From Flabesymbios commensalis (Eukaryota; Annelida; Polychaeta; Terebellida; Flabelligeridae), in the NCBI GenBank assembly GCA_964017125.1, contig OZ024912.1, positions 84,032,976 through 84,096,975 of the forward strand: a stretch of DNA of 64,000 nucleotides, given 5' to 3'. The notes below the pieces were generated by a model. The model had not been told where the DNA came from. It made no database searches and saw nothing but the letters and a program-made list of their open reading frames with translations. Numbering within the stretch: position 1 is the stretch's first letter; each line of letters begins with the position of its first letter. Positions 13,079 through 27,786 of this stretch are shown piece after piece. The position numbers and the translations under genes are program-made.

Positions 13079-14713
13079 TGTCTTCTGCCAGCTGTCGTCC
13101 GCTCCTCTGTTCTCAAACCGATCCAGCCTTGTTATAGACCTATCCATGACCAGTCCTGGGTGCAACCCATTACTTAGAATCATAGAACCATTGTTACGCC
13201 AGCACGACAAATCAACATATGACAGTTGGGAGGTTCTACTACTGCGGAATTCTCTGATATTTGCTGGATGAAATAATCTGATAAAGGTATGGATTTGGAA
13301 TTTCATAGCACTTTCTTATCAACATCACAATCAAGCCTCGGCGTGCGGATTCTCTCCTCAGTCCGCTCTTCCATTACCACTACAGACCAGCCAGTGCGCC
13401 TGCCAGACCACACATCAACACAGTGCATACACATAGGCTACAGTCAACCGCATGCTGCCTGACTGCCCACCCACTGCTCTCAGCATACACAGCGTCGCCA
13501 CCTTCTTGCCAGATAGCGTCTTCATGGTGATAGACTACACTCTCCAACGGACAGAACAACATTCCATCTACGCCTCACTATCAGCCACACAGTAATTGAT
13601 CGTGCAGTAATAACTTTTAAGCAATAGTGTATTGAATATAATAGTAGAATATATACTTATTACAATTAATTACGCTGTTTCATAGTACATTTATAAATTT
13701 ATAATACTGCACTGACTGTATACTTCCATCTATTTAAATTCAACATTTTCACGGTTACATTATAGTACTCTAGTATAATTATAGAAAATATTACAATCAT
13801 CTGACTATTCGCCTACAGTGGTCAGACCTATAACTGGTCTCGACTCTCGCACATACACATCCCTGTGTATTACACTCATTGGATAACTTAATTATTGGAT
13901 TACCTTCTTCAACTTGACCTGGACTATCTCACAACACAGGACGAGAAAAAAAGTAAGTCCACAATCTCATTATTAAATGTGCACTTGTAACAATCAATAT
14001 CCTCCACTCCTTGCATAAATCTACCTTCTTATCGTCATTGCTTCTACAGCTCGGCTTCCCGCGCAGTAACAAGCTATTATATAACTTATATAACAAGACG
14101 AGGAGACTAGCTCTTTTAGTTTGTGTGTCCATGCCCTAAAACTTCGTTTGGGGGATACAAAAACTGAGAAAGACTTTGAAATTTCTGCTCAATGCCGGAA
14201 ACGGAAATCCGATGAATCACCGCAGTCATTTGCGAATTCCTTACAAGAACTCTTTACAAAGGCATTCCCTTCTATGGAGAATCATAGTCTTCAGAGACTG
14301 ATATTGACTCAATTTGACGCCATTCGCTACTTGACAGCGTACAACAAAAAGTCAGACACTTTAGTTAAACAAACGCGGATCTTAAACCGCTCCCCTCCAT
14401 TGTCTCTTGCAATGTTGCCCAAACCTCTAAACCTACTTACTCCGACGAACGTGTTATGTATGCTAACTCTTCTAGGACAGCGGATACTACCTCCCGGCGA
14501 CATTTTCATGCTGACCACCCCAGGAATCAATCATCGATCTGTCAGATTTGCCACAAGCCAGCTCCTGTTTCCGATTTCTTGCAATGCAGGAGCAAATCAA
14601 CGACCTCACGCTACAGGATAATGATGTCTTATTTCAATAAAGACTATATTGTGCCTAAGAGAAGTTCCTGCAGTTAAAGTATTTGAATCAAAGTGCTCAA
14701 CAGAACGCTTTGA
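13079..14713 (+). repeat. Monomer 9, alpha
   Basis: First member of a clean alpha-beta-gamma trimer (13,079-17,982, 4,904 bp). Uses the CCTCAGTCCGCTCTTCC variant near +275, with private GGGATACAAAA and TTCTAGGACAG. Confidence 0.94.
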
Positions 14714-16347
14714 TGTCTTCTGCCAGCTGTCGTCCGCTCCTCTGTTCTCAAACCGATCCAGCCTTGTTATGTTATAGACCTATTCATGACCAGTCCTGAG
14801 TGCACCCATTACTTAGAATCATAGAACCATTGTTACGCCAGCATGACAAATCAACATATGACAGTTGGAGGTTCTACTACTGCGGAATTCTCTGATATTC
14901 GCTGGATGAAATAATCTGATAAAGGTATGGATTTGGAATTTCATAGCACTTTCTTATCAACATCACAATCAAGCCTGGGCGTGCGGATTCTCTCCTAAGT
15001 CCGCTCTTCCAGTACCAGTACAGACCAGCCAGTGCGCCTGCCAGACCACACATCAGCACAGTGCATACACATAGGCTACAGTCAACCGCATGCTGCCTGA
15101 CTTCCCGCCCACTGCTCTCAGCATACACAGCCTCGCCACCTTCTTGCCAGACAGCGTCTTCATGGTGATAGACTACACTCTCCAACGGACAGAACAACAT
15201 TCCATCTACGCCTCACTATCAGACACACAGTAATTGATCGTGCAGTATTAACTTAGCAATAGTGTATTGAATATAATAGTAGAATATATACTTATTACAA
15301 TTAATTACGCTGTTTCATAGTACATTTATAAATTTATAATACTGCACTGACTGTATACTTCCATCTATTTAAATTCAACATTTTCACGGTTACATTATAG
15401 TACTCTAGTATAATTATAGAAAATATTACAATCATCTGACTATTCGCCTACAGTGGTCAGACCTATAACTGGTCTCGACTCTCGCACATACACATCCCTG
15501 TGTATTACACTCATTGGATAACTTAATTATTGGATTACCTTCTTCAACTTGACCTGGACTATCTCACAACACAGGACAAAAAAAAAGTAAGTCCACGATT
15601 TCATTATTGAATGTGCACTTGTAACAATCAATATCCTCCACTCTTTGCATAAATCTACCTTCTTATCGTCATTGCTTCTACAGCTCAGCTTCCCGCGCAG
15701 TAACAAGCTATTATATAACTTATATAACAAAGACGAAGAGACTAGCTCTTTTCGTTTGTGTGTCCGTGCCCTAAAACTTCGTTTGGGGATACGAAAACTG
15801 AGAAAGACTTTGACATTTCTGCTCAATGCCGGAAACGGAAATCCGATGAATCACCGCAGTCATTCACGAATTCCTTACAAGAACTCTTTACAAAGGCATT
15901 CCCTTCTATGGAGAATCATAGTCTTCAGAGACTGATATTGACTCAATTTGACGCCATTCGCTACTTGACAGCGTACAACAAAAAGTCAGACACTTTAGTT
16001 AAACAAACGCGGATCTTAAACCGCTCCCCTCCATTGTCTCTTGCAATGTTGCCCAAACCTCTAAACCTACTTACTCCGACAAACGTGCTATGTATGCTAA
16101 CACATCTCGGACAGCATATACTACCTCCCGGCGACATTTTCATGCTGACCACTCCAGTAATCAATCATCGATCTGTCAGATTTGCCACAAGCCAGCTCCT
16201 GTTTCCGATTTGTTGCAATGCAGGAGCAAATCAACGACCTCACGCTACAGGATAATGATGTCTTACTTCAATAAAGACTATATTGTGCCTAAGAGAAGTT
16301 CCTGCAGTTTAAGTATTTGAATCAAAGTGCTCATCAGAACGCTTTGA
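14714..16347 (+). repeat. Monomer 10, beta
   Basis: Full set of beta marks, including GTTATGTTAT, TATTAACTTAGC, GACAAAAAAAAAG, CTCAGCTTCC and CAAACGTGC. Private GATTTGTTGC. Confidence 0.94.
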
Positions 16348-17982
16348 TGTCTTCCGCCAGCTGTCGTCCGCTCCTCTGTTCTCAAACCGATCCAGCCTTG
16401 TTATAGACCTATCCATGACCAGTCCTGGGTGCAACCCATTACTTAGAATCATAGAACCATTGTTACGCCAGCACGACAAATCAACATATGACAGTTGGGA
16501 GGTTCTACTACTGCGGAATTCTCTGATATTTGCTGGATGAAATAATCTGATAAAGGTATGGATTTGGAATTTCATAGCACTTTCTTATCAACATCACAAT
16601 CAAGCCTCGGCATGCGGATTCTCTCCTGAGTCCGCTCATCCATTACCACTACAGACCAGCCAGTGCGCCTGCCAGACCACACATCAACACAGTGCATACA
16701 CATAGGCTACAGTCAACCGCATGCTGCCTGACTGCCCACCCACTGCTCTCAGCATACACAGCGTCGCCACCTTCTTGCCAGATAGCGTCTTCATGGTGAT
16801 AGACTACACTCTCCAACGGACAGAACAACATTCCATCTACGCCTCACTATCAGCCACACAGTAATTGATCGTGCAGTAATAACTTTTAAGCACTAGTGTA
16901 TTGAATATAATAGTAGAATATATACTTATTACAATTAATTACGCTGTTTCATAGTACATTTATAAATTTATAATACTGCACTGACTGTACACTTCCATCT
17001 ATTTAAATTCAACATTTTCACGGTTACATTATAGTACTCTAGTATAATTATAGAAAATATTACAATCATCTGACTATTCGCCTACAGTGGTCAGACCTAT
17101 AACTGGTCTCGACTCTCGCACATACACATCCCTCTGTATTACACTCATTGGATAACTTAATTATTGGATTACCTTCTTCAACTTGACCTGGACTATCTCA
17201 CAACACAGGACGAGAAAAAAAGTAAGTCCACAATCTCATTATTAAATGTGCACTTGTAACAATCAATATCCTCCACTCCTTGCATAAATCTACCTTCTTA
17301 TCGTCATTGCTTCTACAGCTCGGCTTCCCGCGCAGTAACAAGCTATTATATAACTTATATAACAAGACGAGGAGACTAGCTCTTTTAGTTTGTGTGTCCA
17401 TGCCCTAAAACTTCGTTTGGGGGATACGAAAACTGAGAAAGACTTTGAAATTTCTGCTCAATGCCGGAAACGGAAATCCGATGAATCACCGCAGTCATTT
17501 GCGAATTCCTTACAAGAACTCTTTACAAAGGCATTCCCTTCTATGGAGAATCATAGTCTTCAGAGACTGATATTGACTCAATTTGACGCCATTCGCTACT
17601 TGACAGCGTACAACAAAAAGTCAGACACTTTAGTTAAACAAGCGCGGATCTTAAACCGCTCCCCTCCATTGTCTCTTGCAATGTTGCCCAAACCTCTAAA
17701 CCTACTTACTCCGACGAACGTGTTATGTATGCTAACTCTTCTCGGACAGCGGATACTACCTCCCGGCGACATTTTCATGCTGACCACCCCAGGAATCAAT
17801 CATCGATCTGTCAGATTTGCCACAAGCCAGCTCCTGTTTCCGATTTCTTGCAATGCAGGAGCAAATCAACGACCTCACGCTACAGGATAATGATGTCTTA
17901 TTTCAATAAAGACTATATTGTGCCTAAGAGAAGTTCCTGCAGTTAAAGTATTTGAATCAAAGTGCTCAACAGAACGCTTTGA
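16348..17982 (+). repeat. Monomer 11, gamma
   Basis: Gamma marks, including CCCTCTGTATT. Private CTCGGCATGCGG. Closes the first clean trimer. Confidence 0.94.
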
Positions 17983-19613
17983 TGTCTTCTGCCAGCTGTC
18001 GTCCGCTCCTCTGTTCTCAAACCGATCCAGCCTTGTTATAGACCTATCCATGACCAGTCCTGGGTGCAACCCATTACTTAGAATCATAGAACCATTGTTA
18101 CGCCAGCACGACAAATCAACATATGACAGTTGGGAGGTTCTACTACTGCGGAATTCTCTGATATTCGCTGGATGAAATAATCTGATAAAGGTATGGATTT
18201 GGAATTTCATAGCACTTTCTTATCAACATCACAATCAAGCCTGGGCGTGCGGATTCTCTCCTAAGTCCGCTCTTCCAGTACCAGTACAGACCAGCCAGTG
18301 CGCCTGCCAGACCACACATCAGCACAGTGCATACACATAGGCTACAGTCAACCGCATGCTGCCTGACTTCCCGCCCACTGCTCTCAGCATACACAGCGTC
18401 GCCACCTTCTTGCCAGACAGCGTCTTCATGGTGATAGACTACACTCTCCAACGGACAGAACAACATTCCATCTACGCCTCACTATCAGACACACAGTAAT
18501 TGATCGTGCAGTATTAACTTAGCAATAGTGTATTGAATATAATAGTAGAATATATACTTATTACAATTAATTACGCTGTTTCATAGTACATTTATAAATT
18601 TATAATACTGCACTGACTGTATACTTCCATCTATTTAAATTCAACATTTTCACGGTTACATTATAGTACTCTAGTATAATTATAGAAAATATTACAATCA
18701 TCTGACTATTCGCCTACAGTGGTCAGACCTATAACTGGTCTCGACTCTCGCACATACACATCCCTGTGTATTACACTCATTGGATAACTTAATTATTGGA
18801 TTACCTTCTTCAACTTGACCTGGACTATCTCACAACACAGGACAAAAAAAAAGTAAGTCCACGATTTCATTATTGAATGTGCACTTGTAACAATCAATAT
18901 CCTCCACTCTTTGCATAAATCTACCTTCTTATCGTCATTGCTTCTACAGCTCAGCTTCCCGCGCAGTAACAAGCTATTATATAACTTATATAACAAAGAC
19001 GAAGAGACTAGCTCTTTTCGTTTGTGTGTCCGTGCCCTAAAACTTCGTTTGGGGATACGAAAACTGAGAAAGACTTTGACATTTCTGCTCAATGCCGGAA
19101 ACGGAAATCCGATGAATCACCGCAGTCATTCACGAATTCCTTACAAGAACTCTTTACAAAGGCATTCCCTTCTATGGAGAATCATAGTCTTCAGAGACTG
19201 ATATTGACTCAAATTGACGCCATTTGCTACTTGACAGCGTACAACAAAAAGTCAGACACTTTAGTTAAACAAACGCGGATCTTAAACCGCTCCCCTCCAT
19301 TGTCTCTTGCAATGTTGCCCAAACCTCTAAACCTACTTACTCCGACAAACGTGCTATGTATGCTAACACATCTCGGACAGCATATACTACCTCCCGGCGA
19401 CATTTTCATGCTGACCACTCCAGTAATCAATCATCGATCTGTCAGATTTGCCACAAGCCAGCTCCTGTTTCCGATTTCTTGCAATGCAGGAGCAAATCAA
19501 CGACCTCACGCTACAGGATAATGATGTCTTACTTCAATAAAGACTATATTGTGCCTAAGAGAAGTTCCTGCAGTTTAAGTATTTGAATCAAAGTGCTCAT
19601 CAGAACGCTTTGA
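17983..19613 (+). repeat. Monomer 12, beta with alpha-like head (mosaic)
   Basis: The first about 180 bp are the non-beta form (single GTTAT, GGGTGCAACCC). From the ATATTCGC word near 18,163 it becomes beta through to the end. Private AAATTGACGCC. Confidence 0.94.
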
Positions 19614-21248
19614 TGTCTTCCGCCAGCTGTCGTCCGCTCCTCTGTTCTCAAACCGATCCAGCCTTGTTATAGACCTATCCATGACCAGTCCTGGGTGCAA
19701 CCCATTACTTAGAATCATAGAACCATTGTTACGCCAGCACGACAAATCAACATATGACAGTTGGGAGGTTCTACTACTGCGGAATTCTCTGATATTCGCT
19801 GGATGAAATAATCTGATAAAGGTATGGATTTGGAATTTCATAGCACTTTCTTATCAACATCACAATCAAGCCTGGGCGTGCGGATTCTCTCCTAAGTCCG
19901 CTCTTCCAGTACCAGTACAGACCAGCCAGTGCGCCTGCCAGACCACACATCAGCACAGTGCATACACATAGGCTACAGTCAACCGCATGCTGCCTGACTG
20001 CCCACCCACTGCTCTCAGCATACACAGCGTCGCCACCTTCTTGCCAGATAGCGTCTTCATGGTGATAGACTACACTCTCCAACGGACAGAACAACATTCC
20101 ATCTACGCCTCACTATCAGCCACACAGTAATTGATCGTGCAGTAATAACTTTTAAGCACTAGTGTATTGAATATAATAGTAGAATATATACTTATTACAA
20201 TTAATTACGCCGTTTCATAGTACATTTATAAATTTATAATACTGCACTGACTGTACACTTCCATCTATTTAAATTCAACATTTTCACGGTTACATTATAG
20301 TACTCTAGTATAATTATAGAAAATATTACAATCATCTGACTATTCGCCTACAGTGGTCAGACCTATAACTGGTCTCGACTCTCGCACATACACATCCCTG
20401 TGTATTACACTCATTGGATAACTTAATTATTGGATTACCTTCTTCAACTTGACCTGGACTATCTCACAACACAGGACGAGAAAAAAAGTAAGTCCACAAT
20501 CTCATTATTAAATGTGCACTTGTAACAATCAATATCCTCCACTCCTTGCATAAATCTACCTTCTTATCGTCATTGCTTCTACAGCTCGGCTTCCCGCGCA
20601 GTAACAAGCTATTATATAACTTATATAACAAGACGAGGAGACTAGCTCTTTTAGTTTGTGTGTCCATGCCCTAAAACTTCGTTTGGGGGATACGAAAACT
20701 GAGAAAGACTTTGAAATTTCTGCTCAATGCCGGAAACGGAAATCCGATGAATCACCGCAGTCATTTGCGAATTCCTTACAAGAACTCTTTACAAAGGCAT
20801 TCCCTTCTATGGAGAATCATAGTCTTCAGAGACTGATATTGACTCAATTTGACGCCATTCGCTACTTGACAGCGTACAACAAAAAGTCAGACACTTTAGT
20901 TAAACAAGCGCGGATCTTAAACCGCTCCCCTCCATTGTCTCTTGCAATGTTGCCCAAACCTCTAAACCTACTTACTCCGACGAACGTGTTATGTATGCTA
21001 ACTCTTCTCGGACAGCGGATACTACCTCCCGGCGACATTTTCATGCTGACCACCCCAGGAATCAATCATCGATCTGTCAGATTTGCCACAAGCCAGCTCC
21101 TGTTTCCGATTTCTTGCAATGCAGGAGCAAATCAACGACCTCACGCTACAGGATAATGATGTCTTATTTCAATAAAGACTATATTGTGCCTAAGAGAAGT
21201 TCCTGCAGTTAAAGTATTTGAATCAAAGTGCTCAACAGAACGCTTTGA
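19614..21248 (+). repeat. Monomer 13, gamma with internal beta patch (mosaic)
   Basis: Starts as gamma, takes beta marks from about 19,795 to 19,955 (ATATTCGC, CCTGGGCG, CCAGTACCAGTAC, CACATCAGC), then returns to gamma (GATAGCG, AAGCACTAG). The tract pattern is typical of gene conversion. Confidence 0.94.
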
Positions 21249-22883
21249 TGTCTTCTGCCAGCTGTCGTCCGCTCCTCTGTTCTCAAACCGATCCAGCCTT
21301 GTTATAGACCTATCCATGACCAGTCCTGGGTGCAACCCATTACTTAGAATCATAGAACCATTGTTACGCCAGCACGACAAATCAACATATGACAGTTGGG
21401 AGGTTCTACTACTGCGGAATTCTCTGATATTTGCTGGATGAAATAATCTGATAAAGGTATGGATTTGGAATTTCATAGCACTTTCTTATCAACATCACAA
21501 TCAAGCCTCGGCGTGCGGATTCTCTCCTCAGTCCGCTCTTCCATTACCACTACAGACCAGCCAGTGCGCCTGCCAGACCACACATCAACACAGTGCATAC
21601 ACATAGGCTACAGTCAACCGCATGCTGCCTGACTGCCCACCCACTGCTCTCAGCATACACAGCGTCGCCACCTTCTTGCCAGATAGCGTCTTCATGGTGA
21701 TAGACTACACTCTCCAACGGACAGAACAACATTCCATCTACGCCTCACTATCAGCCACACAGTAATTGATCGTGCAGTAATAACTTTTAAGCAATAGTGT
21801 ATTGAATATAATAGTAGAATATATACTTATTACAATTAATTACGCTGTTTCATAGTACATTTATAAATTTATAATACTGCACTGACTGTATACTTCCATC
21901 TATTTAAATTCAACATTTTCACGGTTACATTATAGTACTCTAGTATAATTATAGAAAATATTACAATCATCTGACTATTCGCCTACAGTGGTCAGACCTA
22001 TAACTGGTCTCGACTCTCGCACATACACATCCCTGTGTATTACACTCATTGGATAACTTAATTATTGGATTACCTTCTTCAACTTGACCTGGACTATCTC
22101 ACAACACAGGACGAGAAAAAAAGTAAGTCCACAATCTCATTATTAAATGTGCACTTGTAACAATCAATATCCTCCACTCCTTGCATAAATCTACCTTCTT
22201 ATCGTCATTGCTTCTACAGCTCGGCTTCCCGCGCAGTAACAAGCTATTATATAACTTATATAACAAGACGAGGAGACTAGCTCTTTTAGTTTGTGTGTCC
22301 ATGCCCTAAAACTTCGTTTGGGGGATACGAAAACTGAGAAAGACTTTGAAATTTCTGCTCAATGCCGGAAACGGAAATCCGATGAATCACCGCAGTCATT
22401 TGCGAATTCCTTACAAGAACTCTTTACAAAGGCATTCCCTTCTATGGAGAATCATAGTCTTCAGAGACTGATATTGACTCAATTTGACGCCATTCGCTAC
22501 TTGACAGCGTACAACAAAAAGTCAGACACTTTAGTTAAACAAACGCGGATCTTAAACCGCTCCCCTCCATTGTCTCTTGCAATGTTGCCCAAACCTCTAA
22601 ACCTACTTACTCCGACGAACGTGTTATGTATGCTAACTCTTCTCGGACAGCGGATACTACCTCCCGGCGACATTTTCATGCTGACCACCCCAGGAATCAA
22701 TCATCGATCTGTCAGATTTGCCACAAGCCATCTCCTGTTTCCGATTTCTTGCAATGCAGGAGCAAATCAACGACCTCATGCTACAGGATAATGATGTCTT
22801 ATTTCAATAAAGACTATATTGTGCCTAAGAGAAGTTCCTGCAGTTAAAGTATTTGAATCAAAGTGCTCAACAGAACGCTTTGA
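21249..22883 (+). repeat. Monomer 14, alpha
   Basis: Second clean trimer, first member. Carries GCCATCTCC near 22,727, shared only with monomers 23 and 24; CCTCATGC is private. Confidence 0.94.
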
Positions 22884-24517
22884 TGTCTTCTGCCAGCTGT
22901 CGTCCGCTCCTCTGTTCTCAAACCGATCCAGCCTTGTTATGTTATAGACCTATCCATGACCAGTCCTGAGTGCACCCATTACTTAGAATCATAGAACCAT
23001 TGTTACGCCAGCATGACAAATCAACATATGACAGTTGGAGGTTCTACTACTGCGGAATTCTCTGATATTCGCTGGATGAAATAATCTGATAAAGGTATGG
23101 ATTTGGAATTTCATAGCACTTTCTTATCAACATCACAATCAAGCCTGGGCGTGCGGATTCTCTCCTAAGTCCGCTCTTCCAGTACCAGTACAGACCAGCC
23201 AGTGCGCCTGCCAGACCACACATCAGCACAGTGCATACACATAGGCTACAGTCAACCGCATGCTGCCTGACTTCCCGCCCACTGCTCTCAGCATACACAG
23301 CCTCGCCACCTTCTTGCCAGACAGCGTCTTCATGGTGATAGACTACACTCTCCAACGGACAGAACAACATTCCATCTACGCCTCACTATCAGACACACAG
23401 TAATTGATTGTGCAGTATTAACTTAGCAATAGTGTATTGAATATAATAGTAGAATATATACTTATTACAATTAATTACGCTGTTTCATAGTACATTTATA
23501 AATTTATAATACTGCACTGACTGTATACTTCCATCTATTTAAATTCAACATTTTCACGGTTACATTATAGTACTCTAGTATAATTATAGAAAATATTACA
23601 ATCATCTGACTATTCGCCTACAGTGGTCAGACCTATAACTGGTCTCGACTCTCGCACATACACATCCCTGTGTATTACACTCATTGGATAACTTAATTAT
23701 TGGATTACCTTCTTCAACTTGACCTGGACTACCTCACAACACAGGACAAAAAAAAAGTAAGTCCACGATTTCATTATTGAATGTGCACTTGTAACAATCA
23801 ATATCCTCCACTCTTTGCATAAATTTACCTTCTTATCGTCATTGCTTCTACAGCTCAGCTTCCCGCGCAGTAACAAGCTATTATATAACTTATATAACAA
23901 AGACGAAGAGACTAGCTCTTTTCGTTTGTGTGTCCGTGCCCTAAAACTTCGTTTGGGGATACGAAAACTGAGAAAGACTTTGACATTTCTGCTCAATGCC
24001 GGAAACGGAAATCCGATGAATCACCGCAGTCATTCACGAATTCCTTACAAGAACTCTTTACAAAGGCATTCCCTTCTATGGAGAATCATAGTCTTCAGAG
24101 ACTGATATTGACTCAATTTGACGCCATTCGCTACTTGACAGCGTACAACAAAAAGTCAGACACTTTAGTTAAACAAACGCGGATCTTAAACCGCTCCCCT
24201 CCATTGTCTCTTGCAATGTTGCCCAAACCTCTAAACCTACTTACTCCGACAAACGTGCTATGTATGCTAACACATCTCGGACAGCATATACTACCTCCCG
24301 GCGACATTTTCATGCTGACCACTCCAGTAATCAATCATCGATCTGTCAGATTTGCCACAAGCCAGCTCCTGTTTCCGATTTCTTGCAATGCAGGAGCAAA
24401 TCAACGACCTCACGCTACAGGATAATGATGTCTTACTTCAATAAAGACTATATTGTGCCTAAGAGAAGTTCCTGCAGTTTAAGTATTTGAATCAAAGTGC
24501 TCATCAGAACGCTTTGA
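22884..24517 (+). repeat. Monomer 15, beta
   Basis: Beta marks plus GGACTACCTCAC and TAAATTTACC, which are shared only with monomer 25. Private GATTGTGCAG. Confidence 0.94.
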
Positions 24518-26152
24518 TGTCTTCCGCCAGCTGTCGTCCGCTCCTCTGTTCTCAAACCGATCCAGCCTTGTTATAGACCTATCCATGACCAGTCCTGGGT
24601 GCAACCCATTACTTAGAATCATAGAACCATTGTTACGCCAGCACGACAAATCAACATATGACAGTTGGGAGGTTCTACTACTGCGGAATTCTCTGATATT
24701 TGCTGGATGAAATAATCTGATAAAGGTATGGATTTGGAATTTCATAGCACTTTCTTATCAACATCACAATCAAGCCTCGGCGTGCGGATTCTCTCCTGAG
24801 TCCGCTCATCCATTACCACTACAGACCAGCCAGTGCGCCTGCCAGACCACACATCAACACAGTGCATACACAAAGGCTACAGTCAACCGCATGCTGCCTG
24901 ACTGCCCACCCACTGCTCTCAGCATACACAGCGTCGCCACCTTCTTGCCAGATAGCGTCTTCATGGTGATAGACTACACTCTCCAACGGACAGAACAACA
25001 TTCCATCTACGCCTCACTATCAGCCACACAGTAATTGATCGTGCAGTAATAACTTTTAAGCACTAGTGTATTGAATATAATAGTAGAATATATACTTATT
25101 ACAATTAATTACGCTGTTTCATAGTACATTTATAAATTTATAATACTGCACTGACTGTACACTTCCATCTATTTAAATTCAACATTTTCACGGTTACATT
25201 ATAGTACTCTAGTATAATTATAGAAAATATTACAATCATCTGACTATTCGCCTACAGTGGTCAGACCTATAACTGGTCTCGACTCTCGCACATACACATC
25301 CCTCTGTATTACACTCATTGGATAACTTAATTATTGGATTACCTTCTTCAACTTGACCTGGACTATCTCACAACACAGGACGAGAAAAAAAGTAAGTCCA
25401 CAATCTCATTATTAAATGTGCACTTGTAACAATCAATATCCTCCACTCCTTGCATAAATCTACCTTCTTATCGTCATTGCTTCTACAGCTCGGCTTCCCG
25501 CGCAGTAACAAGCTATTATATAACTTATATAACAAGACGAGGAGACTAGCTCTTTTAGTTTGTGTGTCCATGCCCTAAAACTTCGTTTGGGGGATACGAA
25601 AACTGAGAAAGACTTTGAAATTTCTGCTCAATGCCGGAAACGGAAATCCGATGAATCACTGCAGTCATTTGCGAATTCCTTACAAGAACTCTTTACAAAG
25701 GCATTCCCTTCTATGGAGAATCATAGTCTTCAGAGACTGATATTGACTCAATTTGACGCCATTCGCTACTTGACAGCGTACAACAAAAAGTCAGACACTT
25801 TAGTTAAACAAGCGCGGATCTTAAACCGCTCCCCTCCATTGTCTCTTGCAATGTTGCCCAAACCTCTAAACCTACTTACTCCGACGAACGTGTTATGTAT
25901 GCTAACTCTTCTCGGACAGCGGATACTACCTCCCGGCGACATTTTCATGCTGACCACCCCAGGAATCAATCATCGATCTGTCAGATTTGCCACAAGCCAG
26001 CTCCTGTTTCCGATTTCTTGCAATGCAGGAGCAAATCAACGACCTCACGCTACAGGATAATGATGTCTTATTTCAATAAAGACTATATTGTGCCTAAGAG
26101 AAGTTCCTGCAGTTAAAGTATTTGAATCAAAGTGCTCAACAGAACGCTTTGA
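24518..26152 (+). repeat. Monomer 16, gamma
   Basis: Gamma marks plus ACACAAAGGC near 24,870, shared only with monomer 26. Private CACTGCAG. Confidence 0.94.
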
Positions 26153-27786
26153 TGTCTTCTGCCAGCTGTCGTCCGCTCCTCTGTTCTCAAACCGATCCAG
26201 CCTTGTTATAGACCTATCCATGACCAGTCCTGGGTGCAACCCATTACTTAGAATCATAGAACCATTGTTACGCCAGCACGACAAATCAACATATGACAGT
26301 TGGGAGGTTCTACTACTGCGGAATTCTCTGATATTTGCTGGATGAAATAATCTGATAAAGGTATGGATTTGGAATTTCATAGCACTTTCTTATCAACATC
26401 ACAATCAAGCCTCGGCGTGCGGATTCTCTCCTCAGTCCGCTCTTCCATTACCACTACAGACCAGCCAGTGCCCCTGCCAGACCACACATCAACACAGTGC
26501 ATACACATAGGCTACAGTCAACCGCATGCTGCCTGACTGCCCACCCACTGCTCTCAGCATACACAGCGTCGCCACCTTCTTGCCAGATAGCGTCTTCATG
26601 GTGATAGACTACACTCTCCAACGGACAGAACAACATTCCATCTACGCCTCACTATCAGCCACACAGTAATTGATCGTGCAGTAATAACTTTTAAGCAATA
26701 GTGTATTGAATATAATAGTAGAATATATACTTATTACAATTAATTACGCTGTTTCATAGTACATTTATAAATTTATAATACTGCACTGACTATATACTTC
26801 CATCTATTTAAATTCAACATTTTCACGTTTACATTATAGTACTCTAGTATAATTATAGAAAATATTACAATCATCTGACTATTCGCCTACAGTGGTCAGA
26901 CCTATAACTGGTCTCGACTCTCGCACATACACATCCCTGTGTATTACACTCATTGGATAACTTAATTATTGGATTACCTTCTTCAACTTGACCTGGACTA
27001 TCTCACAACACAGGACGAGAAAAAAAGTAAGTCCACAATCTCATTATTAAATGTGCACTTGTAACAATCAATATCCTCCACTCCTTGCATAAATCTACCT
27101 TCTTATCGTCATTGCTTCTACAGCTCGGCTTCCGCGCAGTAACAAGCTATTATACAACTTATATAACAAGACGAGGAGACTAGCTCTTTTAGTTTGTGTG
27201 TCCATGCCCTAAAACTTCGTTTGGGGGATACGAAAACTGAGAAAGACTTTGAAATTTCTGCTCAATGCCGGAAACGAAAATCCGATGAATCACCGCAGTC
27301 ATTTGCGAATTCCTTACAAGAACTCTTTACAAAGGCATTCCCTTCTATGGAGAATCATAGTCTTCAGAGACTGATATTGACTCAATTTGACGCCATTCGC
27401 TACTTGACAGCGTACAACAAAAAGTCAGACACTTTAGTTAAACAAACGCGGATCTTAAACCGCTCCCCTCCATTGTCTCTTGCAATGTTGCCCAAACCTC
27501 TAAACCTACTTACTCCGACGAACGTGTTATGTATGCTAACTCTTCTCAGACAGCGGATACTACCTCCCGGCGACATTTTCATGCTGACCACCCCAGGAAT
27601 CAATCATCGATCTGTCAGATTTGCCACAAGCCAGCTCCTGTTTCCGATTTCTTGCAATGCAGGAGCAAATCAACGACCTCACGCTACAGGATAATGATGT
27701 CTTATTTCAATAAAGACTATATTGTGCCTGAGAGAAGTTCCTGCAGTTAAAGTATTTGAATCAAAGTGCTCAACAGAACGCTTTGA
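26153..27786 (+). repeat. Monomer 17, alpha
   Basis: Alpha with TGCCCCTGCC, CTATATACTTCC, GGCTTCCGCGC, TATACAAC, GAAACGAAAAT and CCTGAGAG. All recur in monomer 19. CACGTTTACA is private. Confidence 0.94.
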
